Source of the DNA: Funneliformis mosseae
Taxonomy: Eukaryota > Glomeromycota > Glomeromycetes > Glomerales > Glomeraceae
Assembly: GCA_910592005.1 (NCBI GenBank)
Contig: CAJVPP010000573.1
Span: 1-29,594 of the forward strand
DNA length: 29,594 nucleotides
Reading direction: 5' to 3'
Within the stretch, counting starts at the first letter, position 1; every line of letters begins with the position of its first letter. Made by a program: the position numbers and the translations under genes. This document shows positions 1-11,501 of this stretch, piece after piece. A model generated the notes under the pieces. The model ran no database searches. It was not told the origin of the DNA and saw nothing but the letters and a program-made list of their open reading frames with translations.

Positions 1-237
1 GTAATATTCGATACATTAAAAAATTTTAATTTTGAACTGTCTCGATTTGCCAAGCCACTGAATGCTGTACTACCGATTACTAAGCATTTAACCGTTATAA
101 TAATGACATCACGTGTATATATGCCATTGTGAAGCACAGGTTCAACGGCTAGTTTTTAACTATTATAATACATTTCAACTATTATAAAGTACTTTAATTA
201 TTATAATGTATAATTTTTATAGTTTAAAAATATTAAT

Positions 238-400
238 ACTGTTTTAAGTTAACTTGAGTTAAGTCAAGTTCAAGTTGAGTTAAATATTTAACTAGACTCA
301 AACTCGACTTGCAAATTATCAAGCCAAAAAATATAAACTCAATTTGATTTAAATTTAACTTAATTTAACTAACTTATGAATTAACTCAACTTATTTGAAA
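238..400. repeat. degenerate (T)CAAGTTGAGTTAA / ACTCAACTT repeat, left flank
   Basis: Short, imperfect repeats of AACTTGAGTTAAGTCAAGTTCAAGTTGAG and its complement (ACTCAACTT, TTAACTTAATTTAACT) fill this stretch. The same word dominates the far right end of the window (29355-29594), outside the transposon. It looks like a degenerate host satellite or low-complexity family into whose neighbourhood the element inserted. Confidence 0.6.
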
Positions 401-2309
401 TTTTAATTATTACTAACTGATCTTTTACTTCTAATATAAAGAAAATACTTTTATAATTATTCTTTTATATTTAATATTAATATTAAAAAGAATGTTTTCT
501 TTAATGTATTTTAATATAAATAATAGTTTATATATATATCCTGTCTAAAGTTTAAATAAACTTTTCTATAATAAATTACTCTATAAATAAAATATAATAA
601 TTATATACAATTATATAATTATTATTTAAATTAATTACTATATATTGCAACAAATTAATAAATATCATTAATAATTGCAACATAATTGTAATATATATTA
701 TAATATTAGATATTGCAACATATTAATTATAGTTACTATCTTTATTCTAGACTAATTACAATTATTTAAGAAATTAAAATTTATATTATTAATTTATTGT
801 GATATATTTAATCCAAATGTGACCTATTAATACTTATATATTAAAAATATTAATAAAAAACTCAAATTTAATACTATAATATTAATAGTAAAGATTATTA
901 TTTAGATTACTATAATAGAAAGTATTATATTAGAATTGGTTAGATTTTTATAGAATTTATTATAAAATTTCTTTTTTTTTAAAAAAAATATGTTTACTTT
1001 AGAGATAGGGTTAAGAGAAGATATTCGCAAATAATCTGTTCATCTCCTTAGGTTTTATATGAATAAATATTGTATAATCTTATTACATATATCTATATAA
1101 TAAGGGTTGTCATCTGCATTATAGTCTAATAGTTAATGGCTTTGATCTTAGTTTCTGTATCAATAAGCCTTTACTCAGATTTTAACTGATTATTAGAATT
1201 GGATAGAGACTTACTTCAGTTACAATAATTAATGTACTATTTTTACTAAATACGTATAGGATTTTACCTTATTGTTAACTTCTGAAATCAAGAGATCAAG
1301 TTCTTTATATGAATAGTGACTTTATATCTATAGTGTTAAACTTATCTAAAAATTAAATCTGATTTCTAACTTTAATGATAATAAGATCTAGCCTATAGCT
1401 ACGATATGCAAATCAGTCTGTAATACATTTTAAATCTACTAATAACTAGTTAACCACTTTCTTACTTATATAAGAACCCTTTAAGTTTAAAGACGTAAGA
1501 TTGTATTTATTACAGACCTGTCAGTAAAGATCAAGTTTCTGTTAATCCTTAATATTTGCATCTATATATTCTTCAAAATTTAGTATTTAGATATAATTAA
1601 TATAGATCGATAAATTAATCTACTAGTTTCTAACACATATTAGTCTATACATCTACGTATTCAGTTATATATAAAATTCTTATAAAAATCATCTAGTTTT
1701 ATACCTCAGCCAAGACCTGAACTTATAGCTATTACAATATAATTCACAATATAAGCTTAGTTATTATCAATTAAACTAGATCCAATTTATTATAAAATTT
1801 CTTTTTTAATATTCTAGTAAATGATTGTTTGAAGTATCTAAATTATATAAAATTTCTTTAAAATACTAACTTAAATATAAAAGAGATATATTATGTATTA
1901 CAATTGAATAATAAAATTTAAAAGTTCTCTATTATTACTATTATTATATAAAATAATAATATCCTCAAAATATCAAATTTAAAATATTATAAATCAAAAA
2001 TTATTTTTAAAATTTTTATAAATTAATAACCAAAGAGAATAATATTTATTATATATTTTTGTTTTCTAAAATCTGTAGTTCCTATTTAAAAAAGAATATA
2101 ATATTAAAGAATATAAATAACAAAACCCTAATATAGTTTATAAAAAAAATACTTAACTAATAACAATAGACCATAGTTTAAATAAATTTAAATTTTAAGT
2201 TAATAGATAAATATAAAATGTTTTTTATCATGAATTTAAGATGAATATATAAATTAGTCATATATATTTAAATATTACATATAGTTAATACTTAATATAA
2301 TGAATTTTA

Positions 2310-2515
2310 ATTAGCAAATTATTTGATATAGTGAATTTTTAGTGTGAAACAGATTTAACATATAAAAAAATTTTTGATATAGCAAATTTTACTAATTATA
2401 TTTGCTATAACTTTATGTGAAATTAAGTTCTTAAACAATATATATAAAAATGACTCTTGATATAATAAATTTTTCTTATAATGAATTTTTTTACTATGAC
2501 GAAGCACGTGATTTT
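2310..2515. repeat. repeats of TTGATATAGTGAATTTTT type, possible DNA-transposon end remnant
   Basis: Three or four imperfect copies of T(T/C)TGATATAGTGAATTTTT occur at about 2313-2335, 2371-2392, 2457-2475 and 2478-2492. They end at a GACGAAGCACGTGATTTT motif. Arrays of TATAACGAA-like words next to CACGTGATTTT are, to my recollection, typical of pogo/Tigger-like transposon termini in these fungi; here CG would have decayed to TG/CA. No transposase is visible, so the assignment is weak. Confidence 0.3.
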
Positions 2516-2604
2516 ATAACTTAATTTTTATTAGTTAATCAGTTAATTATATTATAAAAATGATTTAATTTCAAATTACAATAACTCAATAACTCAGTTA
2601 ATAT

Positions 2605-2609
2605 TAATG
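2605..2609. repeat. target-site duplication TAATG, left copy
   Basis: TAATG directly precedes the terminal AGTAATATATTAG of the left TIR, and TAATG directly follows the right terminus at 28865-28869. Polintons usually make 6-bp duplications. A parse with TTAATG is possible if the terminal A of the left end is not part of the element, so the exact length is 5 or 6 bp. Confidence 0.65.
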
Positions 2610-2782
2610 AGTAATATATTAGTGGGCTTTTTAGGACAATTTTGGGTGTAATTTTTTTAAATACTTCCGTTTTCTATAGATTTTAGTCTTTTACTATGTT
2701 CCTAATAAACTTATATAAATCTATATGCAGTGTGTTTTTTTTTATATATGACACCTTGTAGTGTAATTTTTTATATCTATTT

Positions 2783-3340
2783 TGATTACTATTTAGCTTT
2801 CTGATCCGAAGGAGCACAGCGACTCCGAATGTGAAGCGTAGTGGAGCATTAGTTATCTGATTAATTCACAATTAGCTTTTTAACACTAAGGAGCATATAC
2901 CTTAAGTATATGCGATGCAGTTGCAGAGCGTAACAGAGCATAGTTATCTTATTTGACTGCTAATTAGCATTCTATTACTGTGAGCATAAACTTTTAGGGG
3001 AATGCGAAATATGAATAGTGTATTTTTTGATATCCTATTTGGTCACTATTTAGCTTTCTATTATTGTGAGCATATCCTCTCTATTTGATGATAAAAACTC
3101 GATTGCGACGTCAAATCAATGATGATTTATTCACGTTTGGTGTATTTTTTTGTTAACTATTTTGATTACTATTTAGTTTTCTGATCTGGAGGAGCATAAC
3201 GAGTCTGAATGTGAAGCGTAGCAGAGCATAGTTATCTTATTTGATTACTAAACCGTTTTCTATCCTAGAGGAGCATAGCGACTCTGAATGTGAAGCGTAG
3301 TAGAGTATTAGTTATCTATTTAGTTAACAATTAGCTTTTT
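2783..3340. repeat. imperfect repeat array inside left TIR
   Basis: Copies of a unit of about 40 bp with GAGCATAGCGACTC, then TGAATGTGAAGCGTAG and GAGCATAGTTATCT, lie at about 2812-2850, 3192-3230 and 3270-3309, with a diverged copy at 2891-2942. They are preceded by TTTGATTACTATTTAGCTTT and alternate with GTGTATTTTTT and TGTGAGCATA words (near 2980 and 3066). The mirror array is at 28140-28690 in the right TIR. Sub-terminal repeats of this kind could bind the integrase or the terminal protein; that role is inference. Confidence 0.75.
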
Positions 3341-3473
3341 TAATACTGCAAAGTAAAGTGAAGCAGTAGCATTCTTAAAGTATTCTTTTGATAAAGAGTA
3401 TAGTAAAAAATATAATTAGCAGAGTAAGCACAGACATGAAGTGTTATTATTCTATAATAAGTGCTAAAAATTT

Positions 3474-3497
3474 ATTGCAAAGCAATGGGCTAAGCTT
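3474..3497 (+). repeat. short hairpin repeat ATTGCAAAGCAAT..GGCT..GCTT (left TIR copy)
   Basis: The palindromic core ATTGC-AAA-GCAAT is followed by GGGCTAAGCTT. The same design recurs at 10906-10930 (ATTGCGGAGCAATGAGGCTTTGCTT), at 27127-27151 (ATTGCGAAGCAATAAGGCTCTGCCA) and, inverted, in the right TIR near 27985-28008. It is a dispersed mini-hairpin family; see the finding on in-frame repeats. Confidence 0.6.
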
Positions 3498-3618
3498 TAG
3501 GTACGTGACAGGTGTATTTCTTGGTCTCACAAAGTGAGGATGCTATGGTATCTAGCAATATTAATTAAACTTATGCCGATTTTCTAACCCTATGGACACT
3601 CTTCAAACATCTGAAGTC

Positions 3619-3849
3619 TTATGGAATAAGGATGTTTTGCATCTGTTGAGCATAAAACTGCATAACATAATATCCTTTAGCATATTTTTTATAAGTACCA
3701 GGTGTAAAAGAAGTTAGCTTACTACAAATCTTACATAAAATACGTTTTTTTGCTCTCTAATATTCGTGGCATCCTTTACGATATCAGCATCTGCATCCAC
3801 AGACTTCTCCGGAGTTGTGTATATATTCACAAGTATATTTACTGTGCAT
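3619..3849 (-). pseudogene. small Cys/His-rich protein gene in left TIR, two in-frame stops
   Basis: A 77-codon frame runs outwards, towards the element's end, from ATG at 3849 to TAA at 3619. It starts MHSKYTCEY and has a cysteine-rich stretch (CGCRC, then GCH, then ILCKICSK), so it may be a small zinc-binding protein. Two stops, TGA after CGCRC and TAG before RAKKR, lie at the same codons in the mirror copy at 27623-27856. Both fit lost Trp (TGG) or, for TGA, Arg. The two copies differ in length by exactly one codon in a run of Tyr codons, which suggests the frame once coded. No function is known to me. It lies 87 bp from the divergent polymerase start. Confidence 0.55.
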
Positions 3850-3936
3850 TTCAATAAATTTATATAACTGAATTAATTATTTTAATTTAAACAAAAGATC
3901 TGACTATAATAATAAAAACACAGATTACATATTACT
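3850..3936. promoter_or_regulatory. two-way promoter gap in left TIR (87 bp)
   Basis: This AT-rich gap lies between the ATG of the outward small gene (3849) and the ATG of the inward polymerase (3937). It is almost identical to the 88 bp at 27535-27622. The differences I see (CA/CG, GA/GG, AC/AT) are transitions. Both TIRs would therefore give the same promoter to two inward polymerase genes and two outward small genes. The promoter role is inferred from position alone. Confidence 0.5.
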
Positions 3937-6900
3937 ATGGTAAAGATACTTAAATGTCCAGGTTGTGATTGAGAAATAAGAACTGGTAAAACCTGAGATC
4001 TTAATAAATACATGAATTTAAATGAAAACTTTCATAAAGGTCAATGTTTACCGGCTTTGCATTTAATGCAAAACTCAGTTCTAGCTTCAGTAGAAAATCC
4101 AGCTGAAAACCCAGTAGAAAATCCAGCACTGACTCCTGAAGGTGATCTTATATCATTTGCCAAAAACCTACTGTCATACCAGCTAGCCCAGCTGAGAGAA
4201 GAAAATGTGCTGGTAGTCGATCTTTTAACTGATGATATTTCAGATATAAAAGCGGAACCAAGTTCTAATACTCAAAAAGAACAAAAAAAGAAATCAATTT
4301 TAACGATAGATGAATTAATAAAATGGCTATCAAAATCAGGAATAAAAAATAACAAAAAATTAGATCAAAGCCCATACCCAAAACAGATGAGGAATGGTAT
4401 GATTTAATGGAAAACGATGATGAAGATAGTGAACTAAGCGATGATGTGAAATATCGAAGCTCTGCTTCTTCAGAATATGATACAGCTGATGAAAATCCTG
4501 ATATCTATTTCGAGAAAATCAAAGATCCATATATTAATAGAATATCAGAAGCAGAAAATTTTAATGAAGGTGAAGTGTGTGATTATTATGCATTTGTACC
4601 AAAAGGATACTATGCTGAGGGTGGGTCATTAGCCTTCTTTGAATTAATTGAAGAAAAAATTGCAGATGTTTACAGAAGAAAGTTAACTCTAAAAGGTGGA
4701 TTAAAGGTAAGAATTGTATTATTCACATATATGAAGAAAAAAACGCCAGAATCTCAAGAACCTATATTTAAAACTTTTCCTTTCAAGCATGAAACAATAG
4801 AAATTATAAGAGAAGATCGAATTAATGCAAGTATAGAAAAAGGATATAATGAAATTATAGACCAAATTGAGGATGAAGCAATACAAGAATCTGGATGGAC
4901 TTTTGTACGAGCAGTAGAAGTATTTCTTGAAATAAGCACATTCAGACTATTACGAGGTAGTAGTTGGCTATCTTTACCAGAAGATTTAGATAAGCTACAG
5001 CTCGGTTTAATTAATCCACAAAATTTCAAAGACAATGAATGCTTTAGAGATTGTGTTAATATATACCATGCAAGAAAAGATGCACTAAAAGCAGGACAAA
5101 AACCTATACATCTTGAATGTGTAAGCAAGATTAGATGATATGGTAATATAGCTAATTTTGAAGGCATAAATTTTCCAGCAACACTACATGATGTTGACAA
5201 ATTTGAGAAAAATAACCCAAACTATACTATAAATATATTTAGGCCAGTGTATAAAGAAGTGTTCAGAAAAATAAAAGTAGATATAGACCCATTACATATT
5301 TCTGAAAGAAATTATCAAGTCAAACATATGATAGATTTATTATATTTAACAGAAGGTGAAGAGAATTTAAATGACCGAAAAAATACAAATGATATACCAG
5401 AAGGATTAAAAACGCATTACGTATTTATAACAGATTTTACTCGATTAATACGTAAGTGGAATAACCATCATGGAAAAAAATACTTTTGCTGAAAATGCTT
5501 ACAATTTTCTTATAGTCGACTAGATTTATTAGAAAAGCATATTCCAATATGTCCAGGACCAAGTAAAGCATCACAACGATTAATTCTTTCTGAAGAGGAT
5601 AAAAATTATGTAAAACTAAAGTATATTAAAAACATGCTAATGAAACCTTATATAATCGATATGGATTTAGAAGCAGAAGAAATCGAAGTAGAGGAAAAAG
5701 ATAAAGAAGGAAATACTATAAAAATAGCAGAACAAAAAGCAGTTTTATATGGATATACAATACACTGTTCAGATAGGACTATACAAAAACCAGTAATTAA
5801 TCGAGAATCAAAAAATATAATAAAAGACTTAATAGAAAACCTTCAAGAAGATTTGGATGTTATTATAGATAAGCTTTGTGATCCAGTTTCATGTAAAAAA
5901 ATGACACTTAATTATGGCGAAAATATCAAATGGCAAAAAAATGTTGGGGATGTGAAGAAAATTTACATGAAGCTGGATATAATAAAATTTGTGTATTCAA
6001 TCCTGAAACTAAAAATACTTGGGTACTTCACATAGAAAATGTCACGGGAAAAACCAATGATTCAAGGTAAGTTAGATGATGAGCAAAAAGAAAAACATAA
6101 ATCTTGTAAGGTATGTATATACTGCAAAACACAATTATCAGATGAGGGAAAAAATAGAGTAATAGATTATGATCATATTACAGGAAAGTTTCGCAGAGTA
6201 ATACATAGTAGTTGTAATCTTAAATTATGAATCGATCCAGAAATAATAAAAATTCTAGTATTATTATGTAATGGAAGTGGCTACGATTTTCATCATCTAA
6301 TGCAAGAAATAGCAAAAGTGATGGATAAAAAATAGTGCCTATAGCAAATAATTCTGAGCAATATATTACTTTCTCAGTTGGTCAGCTTCAAATTATTGAT
6401 AGTATAAAATTTTCGTTACCTGGTTTAGCTAAGATGGCAGAAAACTTATGTGATGAAAAGAAGGGCCAAACTAAAACACCAGAACAATTGGCAAAATTTT
6501 TTCCAATTATATCAAAATTCATCTCACCTCATTTATTATCATTGCTTATACGTAAAGGAATATTTTCATATCAATGGTTAAATAATAAAATGAAATTTAA
6601 TGAGACACAACTACCTTCACGTGAGGATTTTAATACTAATTTAGATGGGTTTAATTACTGTAATCATAATTGTAGAATAGAAAAATGTGAGCATGGAAAG
6701 AAGATAGGGAAATGCAAACATAAATGTCAGAAATGTAAGCATAAAAAAGAACTAAGTAATTGCAATGAATGTGAAGAAAACAAAGAATGTGAATACGAAA
6801 AAATTTATACCATATCTCAAAAGGATTATGATTTTGCACATACGGTCTGGTAAGAAACAGAATGCAAGACTTTTGGAGATTATCACAATATTTATCTTAA

Positions 6901-8536
6901 AACTGATGTATTGATTTTAGCAGATGCATTCGAAGCATTCTGAAAAGCTTCATATTCAGCATTCAAGCTTGATCCAGCAAATTATTTAACGGCACCAGAT
7001 TTAGCATGAGATGCATGTATGAAGGTAACTAAAGTTAAGCTAGAATTATTTAATGAGCATCAAGGGGATATGCATGATTTCTTTACAGCTATGAAGAGAG
7101 GAGGAATGTCTTTAGCTAGAAGGCATATAGCTCGAGCAAATATTTCAGGATTAGAAGGGTATGATGGAAAAAAAGTGAAAAAATGGTTACTTTATTTGGA
7201 TGCTAATAACCTCTATGGTTGGGCAATGTCACAATATCTACCAACTGGAGAATTTAAATGGTTAACATCAAAGCCAGTCGAGACATCTTCCCTATTAGTG
7301 CAGAAAATTTTATCGTTAAAAGAAAAATCAAATTGAGGATGTTGTTTAGAGGTTAAACTATCGATTCTAAAAGAATTACAACCAAAGTTTCAAGACTACC
7401 CAATGTGTCCAGAACGAATGAAAGTACCATATGATTGGTACAGATCAAAGCAAAAAGAATAGATAGGAAAATAACGTCCCAATACAGAAAAACTTATACT
7501 AACTCTACATGATAAAGACCATTACGTTATTCATTATAGAAATCTACAGCAGCATGTAAGAGAAGGATATGTTTTAGAAAAAGTATATAGAGTTTTAGGT
7601 TTCGAACAATCTCCTTGGATGGAACCCTATATATTAATGAATACGCAACGACGAGCAAAAGCAAAAAATGCATTCAAAAAAGACTTCTGGAAATTAATGA
7701 ATAATTCAGTGTTTTGGAAGACTATGGAAGATGTAAGAAAACGAGTGAACATAGATTTGGTTCGACAGGTAGGTGAAGAATGATGATTATGTCAATTAAT
7801 ATCTAATTCAGCATTTGTTAGTCAGAAAATTTTCTATGGGACTAATCTAGTAGCAGTACATCGAAGACAGATTAATGTAAAGTTAAATAAACCTGAATAT
7901 GTAGGAGCATGTATTCTCGATCTTTCTAAATATTATATGTATGATTTCTGATATGGATACCTTAAAAAGAAATATAGAGATCGGGTAAAACTTTTATATA
8001 CTGATACTGATTTGTTAATTATAGAAATTGAGACAGAAAATATATATCAAGACATGATCGATGATTGTGATTTATTCGATTTTAGCGATTACCCTAAAGA
8101 TTATTAGGTAGTAAAGAATCTTTCAGAAGATTAATAGATAATTAATGAAGAAGGTAAGCGTGTATTAAAAAATACTAAAGTTATAGGCAAGTGGAAGGAT
8201 GAAAATGGAGGAAATAGAGCTATTGGCTATGCAGGAGTTCATGCAAAATGCTATAGTGTTGTATGTGAAAATTCACGAAAAAATATGATCAAGGCTAAAG
8301 GTCTTAAAAAGTCTTTCATCAAGAAAGATCTTATACATAAAATATTCGAGGACTGTGTTTTAGAAGGAAAAGAGGATCAATCACAAACCGCTTAATTCCT
8401 CTGAAGTTACAGATATCGAATGTATAGAATAAAGCAAATAAAGAGAAGTGTTAATCCATTTGATTCAAAATTGTGGATAGTACAAGATATGGAAACGATA
8501 TATTTATTTGGAGATTGTGAAATTCTGGAAGAATAA
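3937..8536 (+). pseudogene. Polinton-type protein-primed DNA polymerase B (PolB1), many stops and frameshifts
   Basis: This is a replicative family-B polymerase of about 1,530 codons, within the Polinton PolB range. The leader has a CPGC zinc-finger-like motif. Next come ESGW.FVRAVEVFL and LLRGSSWLSLP, HHGKKYFC (5470-5492) with LLEKHI, a C..C..DHITGK...H..CNLK zinc region (6100-6227), and exonuclease-like SGYDFHHLMQEIAK and DYHNIYLKTDVLILAD. Motif A is LYLDANNLYGWAMSQ (about 7190-7235). Motif B is KLMNNSVFWKTMEDVRKR (7690-7745), with Trp where Gly is usual. Motif C is YTDTD (7997-8011). The tail RMYRIKQ..VNPFDSKLW matches the family C-terminus. At least 15 stops lie in frame, including 3970, 3994, 5137, 6941, 7007, 7781 and 7784. 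Frameshifts lie near 4405 and in A-runs near 5935 and 6328. The catalytic aspartates survive, but the gene cannot make a full product. Confidence 0.88.
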
Positions 8537-8559
8537 ACACTCAACTAAATCATTTTACG

Positions 8560-8745
8560 AGCCTCAGCGACTTAAGTCACCTTAAACTATTTCATGTCAT
8601 CTGATATCATACGCTTTTGGCTCAACATTATATTTGCACCTAACGATCTGCTCTGCAATAACTATCAAATTGATAACAAATTAGGTCACATTGAAGGAAA
8701 TGCACGTCTTGTCTGTCTTGAATGCAATCAGAATCATCAAGTCTA
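8560..8745 (+). pseudogene. fragment with zinc-binding CNNYQIDN...GHIEGN...CLECN motif
   Basis: Just beyond the polymerase stop, one frame reads LCNNYQIDNKLGHIEGN and then ARLVCLECNQNHQV. The His and paired Cys pattern resembles a treble-clef or HNH-like zinc site. Upstream codons in the same stretch carry stops. It may be a scrap of another polymerase or nuclease gene. I cannot name the family with confidence. Confidence 0.35.
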
Positions 8746-9244
8746 GCCCACTCAATGAGAACCAATACAAAGACAACATTTCCTATAATAATCTTTTTTT
8801 TTAATAATAATAAATATCCAATTCAGAAATTTATAGGTATTACTAGAGTTTGACATGTAATAATTGAGTAAATATGATTTTCGGCTAAAAATATAATTAA
8901 GCGATGTCATGTATTTTATTTCAAAGAAATGGTGAATCAGAAATTCGAGACTCTGTCTCTTCTTTGAACCTAAATCCACGAATCAGAGATCAGCATAGAA
9001 GTATTTCAGAGAACGCTAATTACTTTTGCTAGAAGCGAAGCTTCATTGTTTCACAATAGAAAATTTTCGATATATGTAGTTAAATCTGATCATATATAAT
9101 GATGAAATACATCTATCTCTTTGTTAATACAAAAATATATAGGCATATAGGTGCCGGATGATACATGATTTTATATAGCAGAGCTAGTGTCTCTGACACA
9201 TAATAAAAAATACAAAACGGAAGTGGATATCTATTTATGAAATT
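8746..9244. other. gene-free AT-rich spacer
   Basis: I see no convincing coding stretch. A short palindromic word AGAAGCGAAGCTTC lies near 9030. It resembles the GCGAAGC mini-hairpins found elsewhere in the element. Confidence 0.55.
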
Positions 9245-11178
9245 CTAAGGAGTCGATATGGTTGTTGTTATTTCACCAGAATTATGCTCACTATCTCCAG
9301 AATCAGAATTATATAATATCTTATAGATTATACATGCGATGGCTGTTCTCAGAGTCATCAAAGCATATATAAGTGGGTATACAGCACTTGGTGAAGTTAT
9401 ATGTAATGAAATTGTTGCTTTCTCTATTAGACAGTACTTGTAAATACCTGACTCTCTACACATAGCATAAAGTTCTATATTATCGCCTATAATAAAAGCA
9501 ACATAAATATTCACTTCTGGTTTGTAATATAAGAACATAGTCTCAGGAAAAAAAAAAATATAATGTATTACCTGCGATGTTAATAGCAAATATAGTTAAA
9601 TCCTGCCTCTTGGACGATTGGTTGAATATTCTTTTAAGCTTCGATAAAATCCTAGTAGTATCAATAGAATCTTTGGAAAATCGAATTAATTTTTTGTGAT
9701 TTCGTCGGCGTTTATCTTGACTGAAATTTAGTCTGCCTGTTTCAAGATATACTATTTCAAGTTCTGTATCTTTTCCTAATTGCGCTATGGTCATATAATC
9801 AGGTTTTCGTGCAAACTTGCGAGATCCTTTTCGTATAATACTAGCCGAACTTTTCTCTTCACCTTATTTATAAAAATCATTAAATACGAAACATTCATAG
9901 CCGATACCAAAGTACTGCTTACCATATATCTCATACAACAGGATTTCCAGGTAAATCACTCATTACTATATTTATTAATGGCGCAAGTACTTCACAGACA
10001 TACGATCCTTTGTTAACAGATTTTCCTTTCTTTGTATGGGCTTCATACTTAGGCAATTTCTAAACTTTAAACCTACAAAAGATCCTGCCTGTTCACATTA
10101 CTCATTAGTAGTGACAAGTTAACATATATAAGAATGCAGAATATACTGTGTGATAACTCAAGTGAACTTACAAAGATTTTAATATTCGTCTCGTTATTTT
10201 TCGAAGCCTTTCAGAACTATCTAACCATTTTCTAAATTCGACATCACGCAATTCTTCATCTAAATTTATCTTCAACTCTCATTATGTATAATCTCTTTAC
10301 AAGTATTCATTATCATGTCATTATGATCTAGCTTGTATTTCTCGAAAGGCTCCTTAAAAATATCACAAAGTGATCTGAGCATCTTTGTAAAAGGTTCTGA
10401 TTTAATATCAAGTACTCCAGAACATATTAGATGATTAATCCAAGGCTTTCGACATTTATTTTTTCCAATTCCATTTCTATTCTTTCCCACATAGTTTTCT
10501 CGTAACCAGTGCTCTCTTTTATAAGTTGTCTAACGTCACGTTTCAAATACCGTAAATTTGCATTCGCATCGTCAGACTATGTCTTGGCATCTATTACCAG
10601 AGCCTTTATTTCTGTTAGAGAGCATAAATTTTCGAATGCGCTTACAACCTAAAATTTAATTAACTTAGCTTAGACTTAACATATTTTATTAATTAAAGTG
10701 AATAACAATTCGGGATCAGATTAGGTTTCCATTTTCAAAAACTATCAAAATTGCTAGCAATGAGCTCAATGACTAATATTCTAGGCACATATAACTAGTT
10801 ACTACTATGCGGGAAGCGATAAAATCACAATGGACATTAGCGCATTCGCTAGCATATATACCTTTTAGAAAACCTAAAAATACAAGTCATCATATTCATA
10901 TATTTATTGCGGAGCAATGAGGCTTTGCTTCTATTATAAAAATTTTATCGTCTTACCCGTTTCGCTAATTTTTTTCCTGTACCAAAACTTTGAAGCTTCT
11001 TTTTCTGTTCAACATCACCTGAAGGGAGTTTTTTCAAAACTCTTTCTAGGACATTCGTAAAATTCTTCACCTCCTTTTTGAGAATACCAGTCTATTCACC
11101 ATGTTCTACTCGTGTATACAAAGCTGTAGAAATTCTAACAATATTAAGAGGTTCTTTTGATAAAAGAAATTCTTCCAT
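9245..11178 (-). pseudogene. intron-bearing fungal-type gene with possible PD-(D/E)XK-like core
   Basis: Exon 1 runs 11178-10957 (74 codons, MEEFLLSKEPLNIVR...). The intron 10956-10649 has GTAAG/AG borders and keeps phase. Exon 2 is 10648-10172, then come an exon of about 10059-9923 and a last exon 9862-9245. The core reads KPDYMT..., then ELEIVYLETGR and DKRRRNHKKL. This is like RADGVGYMT / LIYVEGSRP / DKKETDDIKK in the gene at 14135-15858. A conserved D, then E-x-(G/S)-R is suggestive of a nuclease fold, but this is inference. Damage: TAG in exon 1 (HGE*TG), TAG in exon 2 (AKT*SDD), two frameshifts in exon 2, and an A-run frameshift near 9545-9557. The introns mark it as of cellular fungal origin. 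Confidence 0.6.
10906..10930 (+). repeat. short hairpin repeat ATTGCGGAGCAATGAGGCTTTGCTT (intron copy)
   Basis: Second copy of the ATTGC-N3-GCAAT plus GGCTNNGC mini-hairpin. It lies inside intron 1 of the gene at 9245-11178. Related copies are at 3474-3497 and 27127-27151. Confidence 0.55.
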
Positions 11179-11501
11179 TTTTCGTTATAATAAAAAATAA
11201 TAGATATTAGTGTGTAATCCCTATATAAAAATCACGAGTAAGAAATGTAATAAAAACAGAATCACTAAAAGCGACAAGTAACAATAACTTCACTATACTA
11301 CCCTTTTAAACCGTTTCCTCTGTTCATTTCTGTTCTCATTTAGGTATGGGAATAGTGGATTTAGGGAATGTGAAACTGAAGCGATGCAAGCTCATAGGCA
11401 TTTACTATGTAAATATGCACAGTGAAAAAATTTTTCACAAAGAAAATGCGTGTGGCACGAATTGGTTAATCAGATTTAGAATTTATAGTAACAGTCAGCA
11501 G

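Larger units (their letters stand above)
1..2609. other. AT-rich left flank, no gene seen
   Basis: This is the host DNA left of the transposon. It is extremely AT-rich, with stop codons dense in all frames, and I see no coding exon, tRNA or rRNA. A phrase close to TTTATTATAAAATTTCTTTTTT recurs near 955-980 and 1785-1808, with a weaker copy near 1846, suggesting old repeat debris. Two further repeat patches (238-400 and 2310-2515) are listed separately. Confidence 0.7.
2610..4110 (+). repeat. left terminal inverted repeat
   Basis: Starts AGTAATATATTAGTGGGC and matches the complement of the right end (28864 inwards) through a repeat array, a small outward-facing gene, a short two-way promoter gap and the first about 55 codons of a polymerase gene. 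Weaker protein-level similarity (DLISF..., QLRE...) continues to about 4220. Differences between copies are mainly transitions. The left copy of the polymerase leader has TGA where the right has CGA (3970-3972 and 3994-3996), and TAC where the right has CAC (4009-4011). Confidence 0.9.

Noticed and set aside
2783..3340. CRISPR-like array in the TIR
   Set aside because: Units are imperfect, spacers are themselves repeated, the genome is eukaryotic and no cas-like gene is present.
4754..5200. 148-codon frame on the minus strand inside the PolB1 region
   Set aside because: It is the shadow of a well-supported polymerase stretch on the plus strand and resembles no family.
6941..7009. Alternative genetic code with TGA as Trp, suggested by TGA at LA*DACMK and other Trp-like sites
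   Set aside because: TGA also stands where the other TIR copy has CGA (Arg), TAA and TAG occur in frame too, and real frameshifts are present. Decay explains all of these; recoding does not.
9780..10016. 78-codon plus-strand frame
   Set aside because: It lies antisense to exons and an intron of the gene at 9245-11178 and has no recognisable domain.
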